Assembly: GCA_963921425.1 (NCBI GenBank)
Contig: OY992838.1
Location: forward strand, 15,066,001-15,130,000
Length of the DNA: 64,000 nucleotides
Direction: 5' to 3'
DNA from: Dryas octopetala
Taxonomy: Eukaryota; Streptophyta; Magnoliopsida; Rosales; Rosaceae
Position 1 is the first letter of the stretch. Every line of letters begins with the position of its first letter. Positions 47,496-60,539 of the stretch are shown here, piece after piece. The notes under the pieces are model-generated. The model made no database searches, was not told the origin of the DNA, and saw only the letters and a list, made by a program, of their open reading frames with translations. The translations under genes and the position numbers were made by a program.

Positions 47496-50296
47496 ATAAC
47501 ATCTTGATGCAGCGTAACACGCAAGTAGGGAAAACCAATGTTAACCCTAAAAAAGAATCTGAAGTCCACCAGAGAAAAGAGAGAAATCTCAAAGTTTTCT
47601 GGTTAAAATGATAATAATGAAAAATACAAACAGCCAAAAAGGTTGTTGAAATACATTCAAAACAAAACGAAAATCAAAATGGAAATAAAGTGCAATTTAG
47701 AAAAGTTATTCAAAAACACTAAATTGCTTATTTGAAGCCCTAAACGAAGGAATTTGGCCAAACTAGGCCCTCAGAATCGGTATATCATGGGCCCATTTCA
47801 AACACTGGGCCGGGCTGAGGCTTGTTCCTTTTCTTGGCCTTCTGGCAGTCGAGTTGTTGCATGAACCGTTCTGCCATTTGTTCTACATCACATTTTCAAA
47901 AGTATCAAGCTTTGTAGCTTTTTGCCTTATCTTGTATGTTGAGCTGATTTCATCATCAAACTTTGCTTTTTCTTCTGCTGCTCCTACTGAAGCAGAGGCT
48001 CTTCTCAAATGGAAAGCCAGCTTTCATAATCAAACCTAGTTCAATAATCTCACCTCATGGACTTACCTTCCTAGTAACAATGTCACTAATTCTTCCACCA
48101 ATCATAAACCAAATGCAAGCCCATGCATTTGGGCTGGTATTTCATGCAACGCTGCTGGAAATGTCACCAGGATAAACCTTAACAACTCTGGTTTACAAGG
48201 TACGCTACATGAATTTTCTTTCCTGTACGTCCTTCCCTAATCTTGAATATCTTGACCTCAGCATCAATCAACTCTTTGATCCCAGCCCACCTCAGATCAG
48301 TTCCTTCACAAAACTCATTTATCTTGATCTCTCTCACAATCAGTTGTCTGGGATAATCCCACCAGAAATTGGAAATTTGAAGTCTCTAGTGGAATTAGGC
48401 TTTTCTACATTGTTGGGTGATCTAAGACTGTCTGGCCGTGTACCCTCAGACTTTGGATCACTAACTAATCTTGAGTATCTCGACTTGTCCACAAACAAAT
48501 TCAATGATTCAATTCTTAGCCTTCTGGGTGACTTCGCCAATTTATTCTACTTGAATTTGAGCAACAACTAGTTTAATCAAAGAATTCCAGATCAGTTGGG
48601 GGATTTAATTCACTTGACCAAACTTGGTTTAAGTCGTAACTCCTTGGAGGTATGATACCATCAGCAATGGGCAATTTGGAGAGTTTGGAGAAGCTGAATC
48701 TTTCCAACAATAATCTTTATGGTTTCATTCCAACAAGTTTTGGGGGGATGCACGGCTTGTTGTATGTTGACATATCCTACAATGACTTGGAAGGTCCCAT
48801 TCCCAACATCAGCGCATTTCAAGATGCTCCCCTAGAAGCGGTACAATGGAAAAAAGGATTGTGTGGCAACATTAATTGGAGCTTTGCAACCCTACAAACA
48901 TGGCTTAAAAAAGGAAAAGGACCACAAACACATATTTGTAATCACATTTACTCTTGTGGCAGCACTTTTACTTCTTTCTTCTATATTTACAATTGCCTTT
49001 GTAGTAGAAAGGAAAAAGAAGCATCAGCATCTAGAAGAAACCATCGCGCATGAAGAGGTTTCTTTTTCAGTTTTAAACTTTGATGGAAAAACCATGTATG
49101 AGGAAATCATAAGGGCAACCGAGGATTTTGATTCTAAATTTTGCATTGGGAAAGGAGGACATGGAAGCGTCTTTAGAGCAAATTTGCCATTCGCCAACAT
49201 AGTAGTTGCCGTGCCGTGAAGAAACTCCACCTACTTTGCAATGGTGAGAAGAATTTTCAAAAGGAGTTCTTGAATGAAATAAGGGCACTCACAGAGATAC
49301 GACACCGAAACATTGTGAAGCTTTATGGTTTTTGTTCCCATAAACGACACTTATTTTTGGTGTATGAGTATCTAGAAAGGGGTAGCTTGGCCACAATATT
49401 CAGCAAAGATGTTGAAGCTAAAGAATTGGGGTGGAGTAAAAGAGTGAATATTGTTAAAGGTGTAGCTCATGCCTTGTGCTACATGCACCACGATTGCTTG
49501 CCACCAATTGTGCATCGAGACATATCAACCAAGAACATTTTGGTGGATTCTGAATACGAGGGTTGTGTTTCAGACTTCAGCACTGCTAAGTTCTTAAACC
49601 CAGACTCAACTAATTGGACTGCCCTTGCGGGCACATACGGATATGTGGCACCAGGTAATATTGTGGTTTTATGTCTTTTATATTATTATATATTTAACAT
49701 ATTTTATGGTTTTATTTTTAGACCAATGATTCGTTTTCATGGTTAGGATGAGGTTAATGAAGGATAAACATGTTACACTTCTAATTAATCAGTGATAGCA
49801 TGATACAATTTATGTAAGATATAATTAATGTTTATAAACTTTCATTGAATTAATAGCCATACCTACATACTAACAATGCCATTGTTATGAACTTTTTCTT
49901 TAAGCAGAGCTTGCTTATACAATGGAAGTGAATGAGAAATGCGACGTGTTTAGCTTTGGAATAGTAACATTGGCAATAATTTTGGCAAGGCATCCGGGAG
50001 ATCTTCTCTCATCTGTAGCATTAGGGTCGTCGTCGTCATCATCTGCATTATCATCCCATCAAATCCCTATTGTGGAGTTTTTGGACCAACGCATTTCCCT
50101 TCCTACACATCAAGAAGCAGGGGAAGTGCTCACTCTTTTGAAGACAGCGTTTGCGTGCTTGAATGCTAGTCCGCAATCCCATCCAACAATGAAACGAGTT
50201 TCTCAACACTTCTCAGCTCAAAGGCTGCATTTTTCAAAGCCATTGCGTATGATAACCTTTGGTGAATTGCTGGCTCTCCATGGGTTGACTACCTGA
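47496..50296 (+). pseudogene. MIK2-like LRR receptor kinase, copy 2 (decayed, internally deleted)
   Basis: Same family as copies 1 and 3. The ATG is now ATA (47496) and about 390 bp of foreign sequence (about 47506-47893) separates it from the rest of the signal peptide. The LRRNT cap has a TAG at 48037. Most of the central LRRs are missing: IPPEIGNLKSLVEL is joined almost directly to LSGRVPS (about 48405-48430), a deletion of over 1 kb relative to copy 1. A stop at about 48569, a frame slip before the TM and a 5-bp tandem duplication (gccgt) that destroys the VAVK lysine context (about 49204-49220) follow. The distal kinase exon is open, with HRDISTKN kept but DFG changed to DFS. Intron 49655-49907 has good GT-AG ends, and the last exon reads to TGA at 50294. 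Confidence 0.88.
47506..47893. other. Insert in signal-peptide region of copy 2
   Basis: It is absent from copies 1 and 3, where atctt is followed directly by caa.agt.tca. It contains gatgcagcgtaacacgcaag and cactgggccgggctgaggc. No terminal repeats were noticed. It may be LTR debris, but the type is not established. Confidence 0.6.
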
Positions 50297-51080
50297 GGAA
50301 TGTGCTTCTTTCCTATACATATTTCACTTTGTGTGAGTGAGAAGAAAGGTTCTTCTTTGATGTTTTCTTATTGTAATCTATTACATGCACTCTTGTGCTA
50401 TGGCTCTTAAGAAAATAAAACAATGGCTTCTTTTTGTATAACTATATGCTATATGCAAAACGACTAACTGCAGGACAATGCAGCAACACATACAGTGAAT
50501 TTGAGTTTGTACGCCACCCCAACAGACAAGCAAAGAAAAGACCCCACAAGGCTCAAAATCAGTACTAAGCAATTCTTTTCAAAATTAATTAACAAAATAA
50601 AAAATTCAATAAATAGAAACAGGGCCATTAGACAGCTGGAAAGACTTCCAGGTATGTTGAATTTAACGTGGCAATAATTGTAATTGCAATTGCAACTGAT
50701 ATGTATTGGTTCTCGTTGTGGTCATTTTTGTTTAAAAAAAGACCTGTTCGGTTGTGGCCTTCCGAACAAGACTGATGATGTTCGGTGCCTCTTTGCCGAA
50801 CAGTATCCCAAGTGTTCGACACTGATGCACCGAACATGTTGTGATTTCATTTTTTTAAAATACTAATTTTTTCGATAAAAAAATGAAGAAATGATGATAA
50901 TATTTGATTTGAAGACTCCCAAATCGTGACTTATGCATCTATTTATCAATATTTTGCTTGTTTGCCTTGATATAGAGAATGTTAGTGTAGTGGAGTTTAG
51001 GGTTTTGTTAAAGAAGAGAGGTGTGTAGAGATGTAAAGATGAGTGCAGATGTTGGGTATACTGATGGTGTTGGGTGTAGT
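50297..51080. other. 3' flank of copy 2, no gene seen
   Basis: A UTR-like paralogous part (50455-50560) is followed by non-coding DNA in which the word gttcgg / ccgaac recurs about six times between 50747 and 50838, in both orientations. Confidence 0.45.
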
Positions 51081-51089
51081 TTAAATTAA

Positions 51090-51494
51090 AAGTAAATTTC
51101 ACTTTGCACCTCTGAGGTTTGCTCAAATTGTCAAGTTGCTCCCTCAGGTTTTAATTTTGGCAATTTCGACCTAAGGTTTGAAATCAAAGACAATGTGATC
51201 CCTCAGTCGTTAAATGCTTACTAATAAGGAATTTCTTTATTTTTAAAATTTTACAAAAGAATGTGGTTAGAGAGCAGACATGGAAAAGTTCTAAAATTGC
51301 CCTTATGATGGTTGCAGACATTGTGGGTCCCACATGTGCCACATAAGCATTTAACGTCTGACTTAACGGTCAGACTTACTGAAGGGCCACATTATCTTTG
51401 ATTTCAAATATTAGGTTTCAAATTGCCAAAATTGACCTAAGGGAGCAACTTGACAATCTGAGCAAACCTCAGGGGTGCAAAGTGAAATTTGCTC
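51090..51494. mobile_element. MULE-type MITE, 405 bp
   Basis: A perfect 9-bp duplication ttaaattaa (51081-51089 and 51495-51503) flanks inverted ends of about 90 bp (aagtaaatttcactttgcacc.. against gagcaaatttcactttgcacc..). There is no coding capacity. This combination fits a Mutator-derived MITE. Confidence 0.9.
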
Positions 51495-51503
51495 TTAAAT
51501 TAA

Positions 51504-52490
51504 TTATTGGGTAAAGTACAATTTAGTACCTCAACTAAATTAATTATTGGGTAAAGTACTTCTTTCCTTTTTCTTCCTTTTTTTTTTTTTCTTTCCTTTC
51601 TTCTTCTTCCTTTTCGTTTTTCTTTAATCTTCTTCTTCTTCTTTCTTCTTTCTTCTTGTTTTTGTGTGGAGTTTTTTTTTTTTTTTTTTTCCTTCGATAG
51701 TTTATATTTAGAAGAAGGGCTTGGGAGATTTGGGGGTATGGGAAGAGAGACAGAAAGAGAAAGAAAGGAGGACGAAATGAGGGGGTCGCTGGAAAATTAC
51801 CTGAGAAGTCGCGAGCTTCTTTTCTTTGACTCGCCGCTGTGGGTCGTTGTCGGGACAAGGGATTGGTACCAAATTGATCAGCAAGTGGAGGTAGGAGGTC
51901 ACGTCGTGGCTGGAATCGGCGAATAGACAATGAGGATTTTCGGACTTATTTCTCTTCAACTCACTGTGTTGGTAGCTCTAATGGTGGAAAGGATGACAGA
52001 GGGAGAAAGAGGATAAAGAGATGGTTCTAATGCCACTGGCTGAAAATGGAAGATGGGTTCGGGTCGGGTCGCACATAAACGGAAACAAAGAAAGAAGAAG
52101 TAGGAGAATTTTTTGTTTATCATTCAAATGATGCCATATGGTGATGTTAAGCAGGATATTGATCAATGATTTTAATTTGGAAGTAGATGATTAGGATAGC
52201 AGGTCAATGTTGGATTTTTAAGTTTATCTTGATTGTTGAAATTACAAAAAATTCTTTTACATTAATGTTTTAGGTCCTTTTGGTTAAAATGTATTGGAAT
52301 TGGATGTGTGGTTGATTTACCAATTGATTGATTACTTGATTGAGTTTATGCCAGCTCCAAGCCATCAAAGTTTTAATAGATGAGCATGCATGTTAATCTT
52401 TTAAAACATATCTCATAATTTAAGACAAAGAAATGAATTAGAGAAACTCAAAAAAGATGCTTAACTTTAATTTCCTTTACCAGAAGTCAG
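51504..52490. other. Intergenic with CT-rich tract
   Basis: A 51560-51690 pyrimidine tract (cttcttc, t-runs) is followed by purine-rich DNA to 51780. No exon or element end was supported. Confidence 0.4.
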
Positions 52491-52492
52491 GA

Positions 52493-53215
52493 TTAGAGGT
52501 GTAAACAAGCGGAGCCAATCCGTATATCACTGTGCTCAAGCTTGGCTTTAATTTTTCGAGCTCAGCTCGTTTAAGAAACAAGCCAAGCTCGAACGAGCTA
52601 AAAAAAAAAAATCGATACGAACTTGAGCTGTATCGAGCTTATTCACATAATTTTATCAAAAATATTTTATTAGCTACTATTTTTAAAAAATATTAATTTC
52701 TATCAAACATTTTCTTCTTGAAAGCATTATAATATATTAATATGTTAATATAACTTAGAGTTAATATATATTTTTAATTAAATTAGATAGGCACCAAAGA
52801 CTTCTTTAAAACACCATATAGATGAATTGGTTTCCATGAAATACAACTGTACCAAATAATTCCTTCTAAACATTGATAACTTATAACATTTGCAAAAATT
52901 CTCATTAAAAAAGGAAACGCAAGGTAGTAGAAGTCTTATAACCAAACAGTACAAAAACAAAGTAGGAAATAAAAATAGTAAGTCCTCATATAAGCTATGG
53001 AAAATGAGGTATGAAACATATAAACTAGAAAATACGAGCTACTCACGAGCTTTCCGAGCCGAACATACTAAAGCTCAAGCTTGGCTTGTTTCTTAAACAA
53101 GCGAGTTTCGACTTGGCTTGTTTTTTTTCAAACCGAGCTTAAACGAACCAAGCTCGAGCCGAACTCAATATGAACTCGAGCTGTATCGAGCCAATTTATA
53201 GCCATAGACAGGATG
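52493..53215. mobile_element. Degenerate hAT-like MITE, rich in gagctcga/aagcttgg words
   Basis: It starts tagaggtgtaaacaagcggagcc, an end style seen in hAT-type MITEs. The word family caagctcgaacgagct / gcttggcttgtttcttaa occurs in inverted orientation near both ends (52540-52640 and 53050-53190). The right terminus and a target duplication were not found. Confidence 0.45.
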
Positions 53216-53624
53216 CAAAAGAACAGGCACAAGAAAAATGATGCTCTCTTTTTGCTTTAAACAAATAGAAAAAAGAGCATCCATTTGAAAATAATATCCT
53301 GCATATAAACAAATGTGTTAACTTTTAATGTAATTGTTTTTTATTCCAATTTTTTTTTTTACTGTAATTCTTTTTTTAGTAAATAATTATAAACCCCCTA
53401 ATTCTACCCTAGTTAATTCATAGTTTCCAACCATGCTTTTAGTTAATTCATAACCCCCTATTTTACTTAAATTTTTGCCTAAACACCCTAGTCAATGGAT
53501 ATACAGCTATTATTGACTTTCATTTTTGTTGTAATTCCGGTTTTGCCCTTTCCCATTATGATTACTGCACATGTGCACGACCCACTTTCCAATTTCATTT
53601 CTCTCATTCTCTCTCTCACTCTCT

Positions 53625-53729
<105 letters not shown>

Positions 53730-54689
53730 GCGGCTATGTCGATCGGCGAGTGCTCCGTCGTCCGGCAACGGTTGCCGGCGAGACCGATCCTGATCTTCTC
53801 ATCTCTCCTCCCTCTTCCTCCCCCTGTATTCCACTCTCAATGAAAGCTAGCATCAACGCCGGATCGGGTCTAGGCAGACCCAAGCTCCCTAGCCGGCAAT
53901 CCGTCGATTCCGGCAACGACAAAGTGCCGGACCGCCATCGATGGCTTCCTCTCGACGTCCCAAGTCCACTGGTGCCATCATAAGATCTAGATGACCCCTA
54001 GGCCAGCCAGTTCGAAGGAGAGAAGCTGGCGACATCCTCGCCGGTGATTTCTGTGTTCCGGCAACCATTTCCGTCAAGTCAGGTACCCATCTTCTTCTCC
54101 TCATTGTGCTCTTCACTTATGTGTGTTTGGATTGGTCCAATTAATTGTTGATGAATCGAAAAACCCCAAATCAAACCTCACGGCCACTGCAGCGACTCCG
54201 CCTCGAGTGGTTACCTGATTTTATTCACTTTAATTAAAATCTTTTAGCAATTACAATTTCTATTCCCTTTCCTGTGAGTTCCAAGCATATCATATATTTG
54301 TTTGATTTACCGAGGATTTAGAATTTGGGGACCAATTGAAATTATCTAGAAATTATTGTGTGAAAGTTCCAATACAAACGAGAATACAAAAAATTATGTC
54401 CATGAAATCTTAGTTTAATTTTTTGTTGCAAAATATCATAGTTTAATTTATGAGCTAATTGCATGGATTGTCTTCATGGTTGTGCGTGTGTGCTTAATTG
54501 CTTGGAATTTTAGTATTCATGTCACATATCTCTTTAGCAAAAAAAAAAGAGTACATATATATATAAATTCTTCTGTTTTATTTTTTCACAATAATTATTT
54601 TGCTTTTTGTCTGCTTGTTTTGTTGGAATAAGGGTTATATATATGTATGTATGTATGTATGAATAGTTGTACGAAGCGTGATTTAACAA

Positions 54690-55800
54690 TGAAAGTTTTG
54701 TTGATCTCTGATTATATGCTTCAGAGAAAGTTTCAATTTATATTCAGTTTCACTTCGTATTCAGTTTCAGTTCTGATTTAACTTTGATTTATAATCTATT
54801 TGTTATATATTTTGTTTTAGCTTTGAATTTTTGTTCTTGAATAGGTCTGTTGCTTTGATTATAGTGTTATGTTGTTTTGTTGTTAATCTCTGATTAATTA
54901 TATGCTTCAGAGAAAGTTTCAGTTCAAATTTAGTTTCAGTTAATATTCAATTTCAATTCTGATTTAGCTTTGATTTATAATTTGTTTTAGCTTTGATTTT
55001 TGTTCTTGAATATGTCTGTTGCTTTGATTATAGTGTTATGTTGTTTTATTGTTGATCTCTAATTAATTATATGCTTCAGAGAAAGTTTCAATTCAAATTC
55101 AGTTTCAGTTCTGATTTAGCTTTGATTTATAATCTGTTTGTTATATAATATGTTTTAGCTTTGATTTTTGTTCTTGCATAGGTCTGTTGCTTTGATTATA
55201 GTGTTATGTTGTTTTGTTGTTGATCTCTGATTTATTATATGCTTCAGAGAAAGTTTCAGTTCAAATTTAGTTTCAGTTAATATTCAATTTCAATTCTGAT
55301 TTAGCTTTTATTTATAATCGGTTTTAGCTTTGATTTTTGTTCTTGAATATGTTTGTTGCTTTGATTATAGTGTTATGTTGTTTTATTGTTGATCTTTGAT
55401 TAATTATATGCTTCAAAAAAAGTTTCAGTTCAAATTCAGTTTCAATTCGTATTCAGTTTCAGTTAATATTCAGTTTCAGTTCTTATTCAGCTTTGATTTA
55501 TAATCTGTTTATTATATAATATGTTTTAGCTTTGATTTTTGTTCTTGAATAGTTTGTTGCTTTGATTATAGTGTTCTGTTGTTGATCTATGATTAATTAT
55601 ATGCTTTAGAGAAAATTTCAGTTCAAATTAAGTTTAAGTTCGTATTCAGTTCCAGTTCATATTCAATTTCAGTTCTGATTTAGCTTTCTTTTATAATCTG
55701 TTTTAGCTTTGATTTTTATTCTTGAATAGGCCTGTTGCTTTGATTGTAGTGTTCTATTTCATGTTTTTTCGATTGAAATTGTTTTATTGTTTACTTTCAG
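54690..55800. repeat. ~170-185-bp tandem array, about six units
   Basis: Each unit has ttgttgatctctgattaattatatgc, cagagaaagtttcagttc, a run of ttcagtttcagtt sub-repeats and ttttagctttgatttttgttcttgaata. Unit starts lie near 54699, 54882, 55050, 55220, 55388 and 55573. The inner ttcagttt words form a second-order repeat. Confidence 0.9.
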
Positions 55801-56342
55801 TTACAATTTGAAGATTTAAAGATTTGAGGATTGAAGTTCTGAAGATTTTTGTTAAGTTTCAGTTGTAATTGAAAAAAATGCCCCAATGCTATGAATTCAG
55901 ACTGAAACTGAATTGATGTAATTGTTTTTGTTTTGAAGTAAAGGTGTAATATATTATTAATTCTTTTTTCCATGGAAAAATAATGGTGTAATTATTCTTT
56001 TATTCTAGTTAATAATAATGTAAAATTTTTTTAGTGTAACTGAATTTCTGAAATTCAGTTTCACTAATTCATGTTAGTGCATGTCAGCGTGCGTCAGGAG
56101 GGTAATTTAGGAATATAAGTTATAGGGAGGTTTGAGAGAATTTCTAGATAGGTGGGGGTTTAGGCAAAGTTTTTAGGTGGCTAGGGGGTTTTATTGTAAT
56201 TTTTTTATGAACAGTACATGATGGCTTGAGGTTTTGGGATAGCTAGAGAGTTTTGGGATAGTTAAGGGGTTTTTTTTAGATCTTTTAGATGACAGGGGGT
56301 TTTGGGAGAATTTTGGGATGATTAGAGGGTTTATAATTATAA

Positions 56343-57035
56343 CAAAAAAATTTAAGGGAAACTTTCATTCGAGTTTTTTAATTATACCTTTTACAGACTG
56401 AAACCTTATGACTTTTAAAATTATAAATAAACTCTTATAAATATATGGCGGCAAATTTTTTTATAGGATTCCCAGCGCAAAGTTCGATAGTTCATTTTTG
56501 CTTCTCCCTCGAGTGCTTGACGCCTCTGCTCAAAATCACAGAGTTAAAACCTAAGTCTCATTCTACACCATATAAAGGTATGAGGTGAACTCATAAAGGA
56601 AAAACCTGGCAGTGGTCAAAAGGCTTTATTTAAAATAAAAAAAAACACCATAGAGATTCAGTCCAAAAAAGATACATAATAAGGTGTAAACTCTAATTTT
56701 CTGAAAAAAAAAAAAAAAATATCCAGATTCGAGACCCCAACCCACCCAATTCCAGCAACCCATTACATAGCTGCTGTAATAATCATCTCCAGCGAGCTCT
56801 CTGTTGCTGATTCTCTTCTTCCACACCATCAAGCACTATCAATTCCCTGTCTAACATCCAATGAAATGCAAAATTTGCATTAAAAACTTTAAAGATAAGA
56901 CAAAAAGACTCGACTCAAGTCCAAGTCTATGAAAAACATCCTCCACCAATAACATCCAATAAAACTCTCGCATCTATCAATTTCATTGTTAACTTCCATG
57001 AGAAGATGCAAAATTTCCAATTTATACTTTCTAAA
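56343..57035. other. Intergenic, cluster-related debris
   Basis: No gene. The stretch 56850-57010 (aacatccaatgaaatgcaaaatttgcat, aataacatccaataaaactctc) is a worn copy of the receptor-kinase upstream block. Confidence 0.5.
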
Positions 57036-57039
57036 GGAA

Positions 57040-57200
57040 AAGTTTCTCAATACCTCTCAGCTCAAACGCTACATTTGTCAAAGTCATTGAGTATGATAAC
57101 AAAAAAAATATAAAAAAAATTGCTTGCTCTCTCTAGTTTGACTACCTGATAGAAATGTGCTTCTTTCCTACTTATATTTCTGCTTAATTTTTTTTATCAA
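57040..57200 (+). pseudogene. 3'-end relic of a fourth MIK2-like copy
   Basis: The sequence aagtttctcaatacctctcagctcaa.cgctacatttgtcaaag.cattg.gtatgataac matches the last exon of copies 1 and 2 (VSQYLSAQ.LHLSKSLSMIT). Then gttgactacctga and gtgcttctttcctacttatattt match their stop region and 3' UTR. A short A-rich insert lies between. Only about the last 35 codons survive, so at least four copies once existed. Confidence 0.82.
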
Positions 57201-57798
57201 TCTTTTGCTATGGCTAATATGTACGTACTTTATAAAGTTGAATTTGTTTTTCCTTGTGAGAAGTTAAAAAGAATAAAACAAGGATTTCGTTTTGTTAAAT
57301 GGTTTGATAATTGATAATATGTGTTCTAAATCTTGTGATATACCATCCTTAAAGAGTAGACTCCACAAAGCTCGAAATAATTAGTAACCAATTCATTTGG
57401 CCGAAATAATTAGATATGCAATTAAGATTAAATACTAGTTTTCTTTCTTTTGTTATTGTTTTTTTGTTGGGTTTTTTCCTCGATCATTGAAGTTTGAAGC
57501 TTGATTTTACTTTAAACATATATATATATCTGTTGTTTGATAAAAGACTAGCTAGATTAGCATATGATTTTTTTTTTTTTTTCTGACTAGGATTCTTTTA
57601 AGATTTTTATGAATGAAAAATGTTTTTTTTTTTCATACCAATATGAATGCGATACGTGAGTAACAGTGAAAATCGACAAGGTCCACAACCCCTGTGTGAG
57701 GAAAAGTCGACTATGAGAATGAATTTTCAGTCATGCAAGTGCATCATGAGCTTGATGATTCCTTTTTGCTGTAAATTTTTAAATCAATAAACCCAACA

Positions 57799-58050
57799 CA
57801 GATTTCTTTGTATAATGGCATGGTTTGACATTTTATGTAGTGTTCTGTTCTAGCCACAGTTAAGCAAGTAAGTGAGAGAATTTTGTTTGGCTTTGTGAGA
57901 GAGATGTGAAAGCTTTTGGGTTTTGGTTATGAAAACCAATTTCTTCGTTGTTCTTGTAATTAAACAATTCAATTTCAAGATTAAAAAAATCGATAGGACA
58001 ATACAGCAATAGTCAAGACCATATATGACAATTTCGAATTTCATTTCTAA
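57799..58050 (+). repeat. Paralogue of the ALKBH9 3' flank (partner of 31895-32290)
   Basis: ctttgtataatggcatggtttgaca, tgttctgttctagccacagtta and gggttttggttatg at 57805-57930 repeat 31897-32043. The match resumes at gaccatatatga.aatttc (58017-58040), exactly where the MULE sits in the other copy. It therefore supplies the empty site for that insertion. Confidence 0.85.
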
Positions 58051-58140
58051 TTAAATTTGTCTGATACTCAAGGAACAGGATAAAAAAATAGTCAAGAAAG
58101 CTATAGTCAAGTTGAGGATGAACCAATAACCATTAATTTA

Positions 58141-58836
58141 ACCATTGCAAGGCTACCAATTAAATTGCATTGTCACAATCCCATCAACAATTTAGGCCAA
58201 AACTGTAAATGGTTTCTCAGGTGCTATCTCACAAGCTGCAATCTGCATAGTCTCAGGATCTGTAAGGTTTGGTTTAGTGATTGTCTAATATGGTAGATGG
58301 AGGCAGAAAAAATTAACCAGGCTTGCCCTTAGACAATGCAAGCTTTTTTCTAACACCTAGATTTCCAAAGGCAACATAAAATTCAGACAAACGATGAGAT
58401 AACATGTAATTAGCAATAGGATACTCAATGGTGTTACTAATACATAACAAATTCAATCTATATGCTGAAATGCGAATGTAACCATTTAACCATTGCAAGG
58501 CTACCAATTAAATTGCATTGTCACAATCCCATCAACAATTTAGGCCAAAACTGTAAATGGTTTCTCAGGTGCTATCTCACAAGCTGCAATCTGCATAGTC
58601 TCAGGATCCGTAAGGTTTGGTTTAGTGATTGTCTAATATGGTAGACGGAGGCAGAAAAAATTAAACAGGCTGGCCCCTAGACAATGAAAGCTTTTTTCTA
58701 ACACTTAGAGTTCCAAAGGCAACATATAATTCAGACAAACGATGAGATAACATGTAATTAGCAATAGGATACTCAATGGTGTTACTAATACATAACAAAT
58801 TCAATCTTATGCTGAAATGCGAATGTAGTTAATTTC
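58141..58836. repeat. Recent 348-bp tandem duplication
   Basis: 58141-58488 and 58489-58836 are nearly identical (a handful of differences). On the minus strand each unit has a possible terminal exon: after ccttacag at 58260, a frame reads DPETMQIAACEIAPEKPFTVLA and stops at 58191. In the second unit the acceptor AG is GG. The protein was not recognised, and the upstream exon candidate (58940-58888) does not join in phase. Confidence 0.85.
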
Positions 58837-60535
58837 AAGATTAACATCAGATTCAAGAGAAAAAGAGAAGGAGAAGTAGGTGGAGGAAATTACCTCATGA
58901 TGATCTTCAGGAATATTCTCGGAAGTAGCAGGCCATTGGTCAATTGTTTGTTAATCATCCCTAAATTACGCCTTAAGAATATTCTAATTTACAAATTATA
59001 TTAATTTCTTCTAGTTAATTAGAAGCTTATTATTTGAATACATATATATCTAGCCATTGAATTAAACTATCTAAATCAATTCTATGCATCAAACCATAAG
59101 TAGATATCACCTTGGTATTTTCTCTCTCTGTTGGGATTCTATGTTCGGTCAGCAGTAATCATTCGGAAATCAACTTATATCTGGCATAAACTTCAAAATT
59201 GATGCCAAACGATAATTCAGTTTTCAAAATTAATAAAATCAGTAAGACAATACAACAATAGTGACCATACATATACAAGAGCATCTCCAGTTCTTTTTCT
59301 ATATATTACTCCAATTTGATGATAAGTTAGAGAAAAAAGTTAGATTTGGGGAAGGGCACTCCAATGCTAAAGTTGAAATTTGTCCTAAATCTTTTTTTTT
59401 TTTTTTTTTTTTCTGACTATTAGAGGTTTAGGGAGAGTTTGAAGAGCCCTTTCCCCTGGCAAAAAAGAAGAAGAAGAGCCTTTTCCATTTAACTTGCTTT
59501 GGGGAAAATTTTAGGGGAATCTTGCATTGGGTGTTGGTGTGTGTCTTCGTTGGTTATACTGGTAATATAGGTAAAGAGCATGAATGGAGGTGTTGTTGGG
59601 TTTATTTGTCTCAGTAGTCATATGGGCAAATAATGTAAACAAGTTCTAAACAAGTTCAAAGCCTTCGCCCAAATGATGCCTTTCAGTTTAAAATAAAAAT
59701 AGGATCCCAAAATGTACAATTATTCATCCTAATAACAAAAGTTAAAAAATAACTAAAGTTCAACAATAACCATTAATCTTCCTCGCCCCCCTAACTTTTA
59801 TTTGTTTAATCCACATAGGTATTTATTTTCAAATTTCAAAGCAATGACCATTTTAAATAGTTATATCATCGATGCCGCATAGGCACTACATCATCATATC
59901 AAAACTAATGGATTACTTAATGAACTTCACAGAGAATAGTAAAGTGCGACACACAAATAAATTGCAAATGGTTAGTTAGAGGAGAAAAAATTTCGGATAG
60001 TAATGTGAGATTCACGTGATACTTTGGGTTGCACAATTATGCCTTCATTTTTTAATGGGTTTAGATAATAACGTTCATTATATGTTAAAGAAAGAAAAAA
60101 AGAGAAGAGAAAGAGAGAAAATGAAAGACAGTGAGAAAGAGCTAAAGAAAAAGAAAAAAAAGAGAAAGAACGAAAAAGTTAGAAAGAAAAGGAAGTGAAA
60201 GTAGAAGAAAGAGCAAAGAGGAAGGGAGAGAAAGACCGGCAAAAAAGAAAAAAAAAATCAATAAGACAATACAACAATAGTGACCAAATATAAGAGCATC
60301 TCTAGTTCTTTTTCTATATTGTACTCCAATTTGATAATAAGTTAGAAAAAAAAAAATTAGATTTGAAGAAGGGCACTTCACTACTAAAGTTGAAATTTTC
60401 TCTAAATCTTTTTATTTTTATTTTTTATTGTATGAGTTTCTAGAGGAAGAGAGGGAATGACTGACAGAAAAAGAAAAAAAAAAAAAAACAAACAAACAAA
60501 CAAAAAAAGAGGGAGGGAGTCTGAAACCACGACAT
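58837..60535. other. Intergenic with a duplicated segment and purine tract
   Basis: The phrase aagacaatacaacaatagtgacca..aagagcatctc.agttctttttc at 59229-59400 is repeated at 60257-60430. A purine-rich tract (60085-60260) and poly-A/T runs lie between. No gene was supported. Confidence 0.5.
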
Positions 60536-60539
60536 CAAC

